A stretch of 6,928 nt of DNA from an uncultured Bacteroidales bacterium (GTDB lineage: Bacteria; Bacteroidota; Bacteroidia; Bacteroidales; Muribaculaceae), in the NCBI GenBank assembly GCA_900554715.1, contig USIN01000096.1, positions 1 through 6,928 of the forward strand, written 5' to 3'. Shown piece after piece: positions 5,996 through 6,928 of this stretch. Each line of letters begins with the position of its first letter. Within the stretch, counting starts at the first letter, position 1. The notes under the pieces were generated by a model. It did not search any database, was not told the origin of the DNA, and saw only the letters and a program-made list of their open reading frames with translations. The translations under genes were made by a program, and so were the position numbers.

Positions 5996-6259
5996 TTAGA
6001 ATCCTATGAATTTAATGTCGTTATCGTTTAAGTATCCCTGCTCGTAAGCTTTTGTGATAGCTGCGTTGAGGCCGAGCTTGTTGATTGTGCGCAGACCGGC
6101 GGCTGAGATAGTCAGGCTGATCCAGATGCCTTGTTCAACCCAGTAGAATTTCTTGTTGAAGAGGTTGACGTTGAATTTGCGTTTTGTGCGACGTTTCGAG
6201 TGTGAGACGTTGTTGCCCACAAGTGCTTTTTTACCGGTAATTTGACAAATCTTTGACAT
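5996..6259 (-). CDS. rpmB: 50S ribosomal protein L28 (bL28)
   Basis: This 87-residue protein of the large ribosomal subunit is the first gene of a three-gene operon with rpmG and DUF4295. The N terminus MSKICQITGKKALVGNNVSH is typical of L28, followed by the basic SKRRTKRKFNVNL rRNA-binding segment and the conserved ISAAGLRTINKLG motif; the C terminus (NDNDIKFIGF) is family-like. The N-terminal CQITGKK keeps one Cys only, so no zinc site is evident. The start at 6259 is preceded by an A-rich leader (AACAAACAAGAACAAAAAT region) and no Shine-Dalgarno sequence, in line with Bacteroidota translation initiation. A promoter-like site lies at 6397-6428, leaving an unusually long leader. Confidence 0.97.
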   Translation of the reverse strand: MSKICQITGKKALVGNNVSHSKRRTKRKFNVNLFNKKFYWVEQGIWISLTISAAGLRTINKLGLNAAITKAYEQGYLNDNDIKFIGF

Positions 6260-6390
6260 GGCTGTTTTACTGGTTTATCTTATTTTTGTTCTTGTTTGTT
6301 AATTAGCGTGTCAGGTGTGCTCGTTTGCCGTCCTCATATCGTCGCCGGGTGCATCCTTCCACGGCGGCTTTTTAGCAAGAGCCACAAAAC
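6260..6390 (-). promoter_or_regulatory. Long 5' leader of the rpmB operon with a bulged hairpin
   Basis: About 130 bases separate the predicted transcription start from the rpmB ATG. The main structure is at 6341-6368: CGCCG and GG (6343-6349) pair with CC and CGGCG (6359-6360, 6362-6366) with one bulged base and a 9-base loop; on the + strand only, a wobble and one more pair extend it. The part next to the gene is A-rich and unstructured. A leader of this size before ribosomal protein genes can hold an autoregulatory site, but I recognise no known leader motif. On the + strand the hairpin is followed by five T (6369-6373), a terminator-like look with no + gene upstream. Confidence 0.4.
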
Positions 6391-6396
6391 AGAGTG

Positions 6397-6428
6397 CAAA
6401 GTAACTTATTTTTTGTCACTCCGCCAAA
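6397..6428 (-). promoter_or_regulatory. Bacteroidota-type promoter of the rpmB operon
   Basis: On the - strand, TTACTTTG (6397-6404) matches TAnnTTTG at all but one base and TTTG (6425-6428) matches the -33 element, with a 20-base spacer, the preferred distance. The start is expected near 6390. The site lies in the gap between the radical SAM gene stop (6478) and rpmB. The A-rich stretch between the two boxes is typical. Confidence 0.6.
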
Positions 6429-6477
6429 TTTTTACATCTGTTTTTCAATAATTTTTATTGACATTGTGGTTTTTGCC

Positions 6478-6928
6478 TCAGTCGGTGCTGTTTTTGCGGT
6501 CGAGTGCCGTGTGGTAGTAGCAGTGTTTGATGGTGCCGTCTTCTTCGCGCAGGTGGAAGCCGTTGCCCTCGCAGTAGCGGAACATGTCGCAGTCGGCACA
6601 GATGCCTGTTTTCATCCAGCTGTGGTCGCGGTATTGCTGATAGCGGTTCTGCCATACGTCCCAGAAGTCGTCGGTGTAAATGTTGCCCTGGGTGTAGTTG
6701 GCGCGGATGCTCGGGCAGGCGGCAATCGAGCCGTCGATGAGTATCGAGCCGGTGGTCACGCCGGCGGTGCAGCGGAAGAAATGGCTGCGTACGTCGCCCT
6801 CGTAGTCGCCGAGGAAGCCTTCGCAGCAGTATGAGGGTCTGATGCCGCCGGCGAGTCGCTTGGCCTTGATGTATTCCATCAGTGCGACGAATTCATCGGC
6901 AGTGAGGTTGAATTCGGGATATTGGCGG
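6478..6928 (-). CDS. Radical SAM/SPASM protein, C-terminal part (TIGR04133-like; 5' partial)
   Basis: The frame is open to the window edge (RQYPEFNLTADEFVALMEYI precedes the ATG at 6879), so the N-terminal radical SAM barrel with its CX3CX2C site is outside. The visible 150 residues carry a SPASM-type auxiliary cluster region: CX12GX4C (FRCTAG...DGSIAACPS), then CADCDMFRYC (CX2CX5C) and a later Cys in KHCYYH. The last Cys of the usual CX3C step is a Gly (CEGNG). A further CCEGFLG lies near the start. SIAACPSIRANYTQGNIYTD followed by FWDVWQNR is a normal SPASM substrate-side segment. From memory this resembles Bacteroidales family TIGR04133, said to pair with a small lipoprotein, but no partner is visible here. 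The likely role is peptide or protein modification; the substrate is unknown. An AT-only inverted repeat (6446-6460) follows the gene; it makes a poor terminator. Confidence 0.85.
   Translation of the reverse strand, partial: RQYPEFNLTADEFVALMEYIKAKRLAGGIRPSYCCEGFLGDYEGDVRSHFFRCTAGVTTGSILIDGSIAACPSIRANYTQGNIYTDDFWDVWQNRYQQYRDHSWMKTGICADCDMFRYCEGNGFHLREEDGTIKHCYYHTALDRKNSTD

Noticed and set aside
6341..6373. Intrinsic terminator on + (hairpin followed by five T)
   Set aside because: No + gene lies upstream to terminate; the bulged stem fits better as a leader structure of the rpmB mRNA, although neither role is shown.
6394..6834. 146-residue reading frame on + opposite the radical SAM gene
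   Set aside because: A Val/Ala-rich antisense shadow of a gene with clear SPASM cysteines; no promoter or family resemblance.

Overview
The window looks like chromosomal DNA from a gut member of the Bacteroidales, most plausibly Muribaculaceae (S24-7) or a close relative. This rests on four things. There is a BspA-type leucine-rich-repeat surface protein with a C-terminal sorting-type domain. The cluster rpmB-rpmG-DUF4295 is a Bacteroidota arrangement. Promoter-like sites fit the Bacteroidota pattern (TTTG, about 20 bases, TAnnTTTG). Gene leaders are A-rich and lack Shine-Dalgarno sequences. The family assignment is inference; no rRNA or phylogenetic marker search was possible.

Layout from left to right. 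(1) At 1-2382 on + is the 3' part of a large secreted LRR protein whose start lies outside the window; a strong intrinsic terminator follows at 2411-2448. (2) At 2383-2768 is a 386-base gap between convergent 3' ends. It has no gene and holds the terminator, a heptamer tandem array, two hairpins and a 62-base tandem duplication with structure-preserving changes. (3) At 2769-5171 on - is a complete class A penicillin-binding protein (glycosyltransferase plus transpeptidase), with its own promoter at 5195-5226 and a perfect inverted repeat over the -7 box. (4) At 5172-5641 is a 470-base gap, again without a gene. After the promoter come a second heptamer array and a dense set of covarying hairpins. 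(5) At 5642-6259 on - is a ribosomal protein operon in the order rpmB (bL28), rpmG (bL33), DUF4295, with a promoter at 6397-6428 and a leader of about 130 bases. (6) At 6478-6928 on - is the C-terminal half of a radical SAM/SPASM protein, cut by the window edge.

The genes themselves are housekeeping or surface functions: peptidoglycan synthesis, the 50S ribosome, a surface adhesin-like protein and a radical SAM maturase-like enzyme. The least explained part is the intergenic DNA on both sides of the penicillin-binding protein gene. Each side carries a 7-base-period array built on AATK plus three bases, followed in the same orientation by a cluster of small hairpins. Several hairpins come in variants whose base changes keep the pairing, so selection on, or copying of, a folded element is plausible. 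This resembles REP/BIME-type dispersed elements, but no transposase is present here and the function is unknown.
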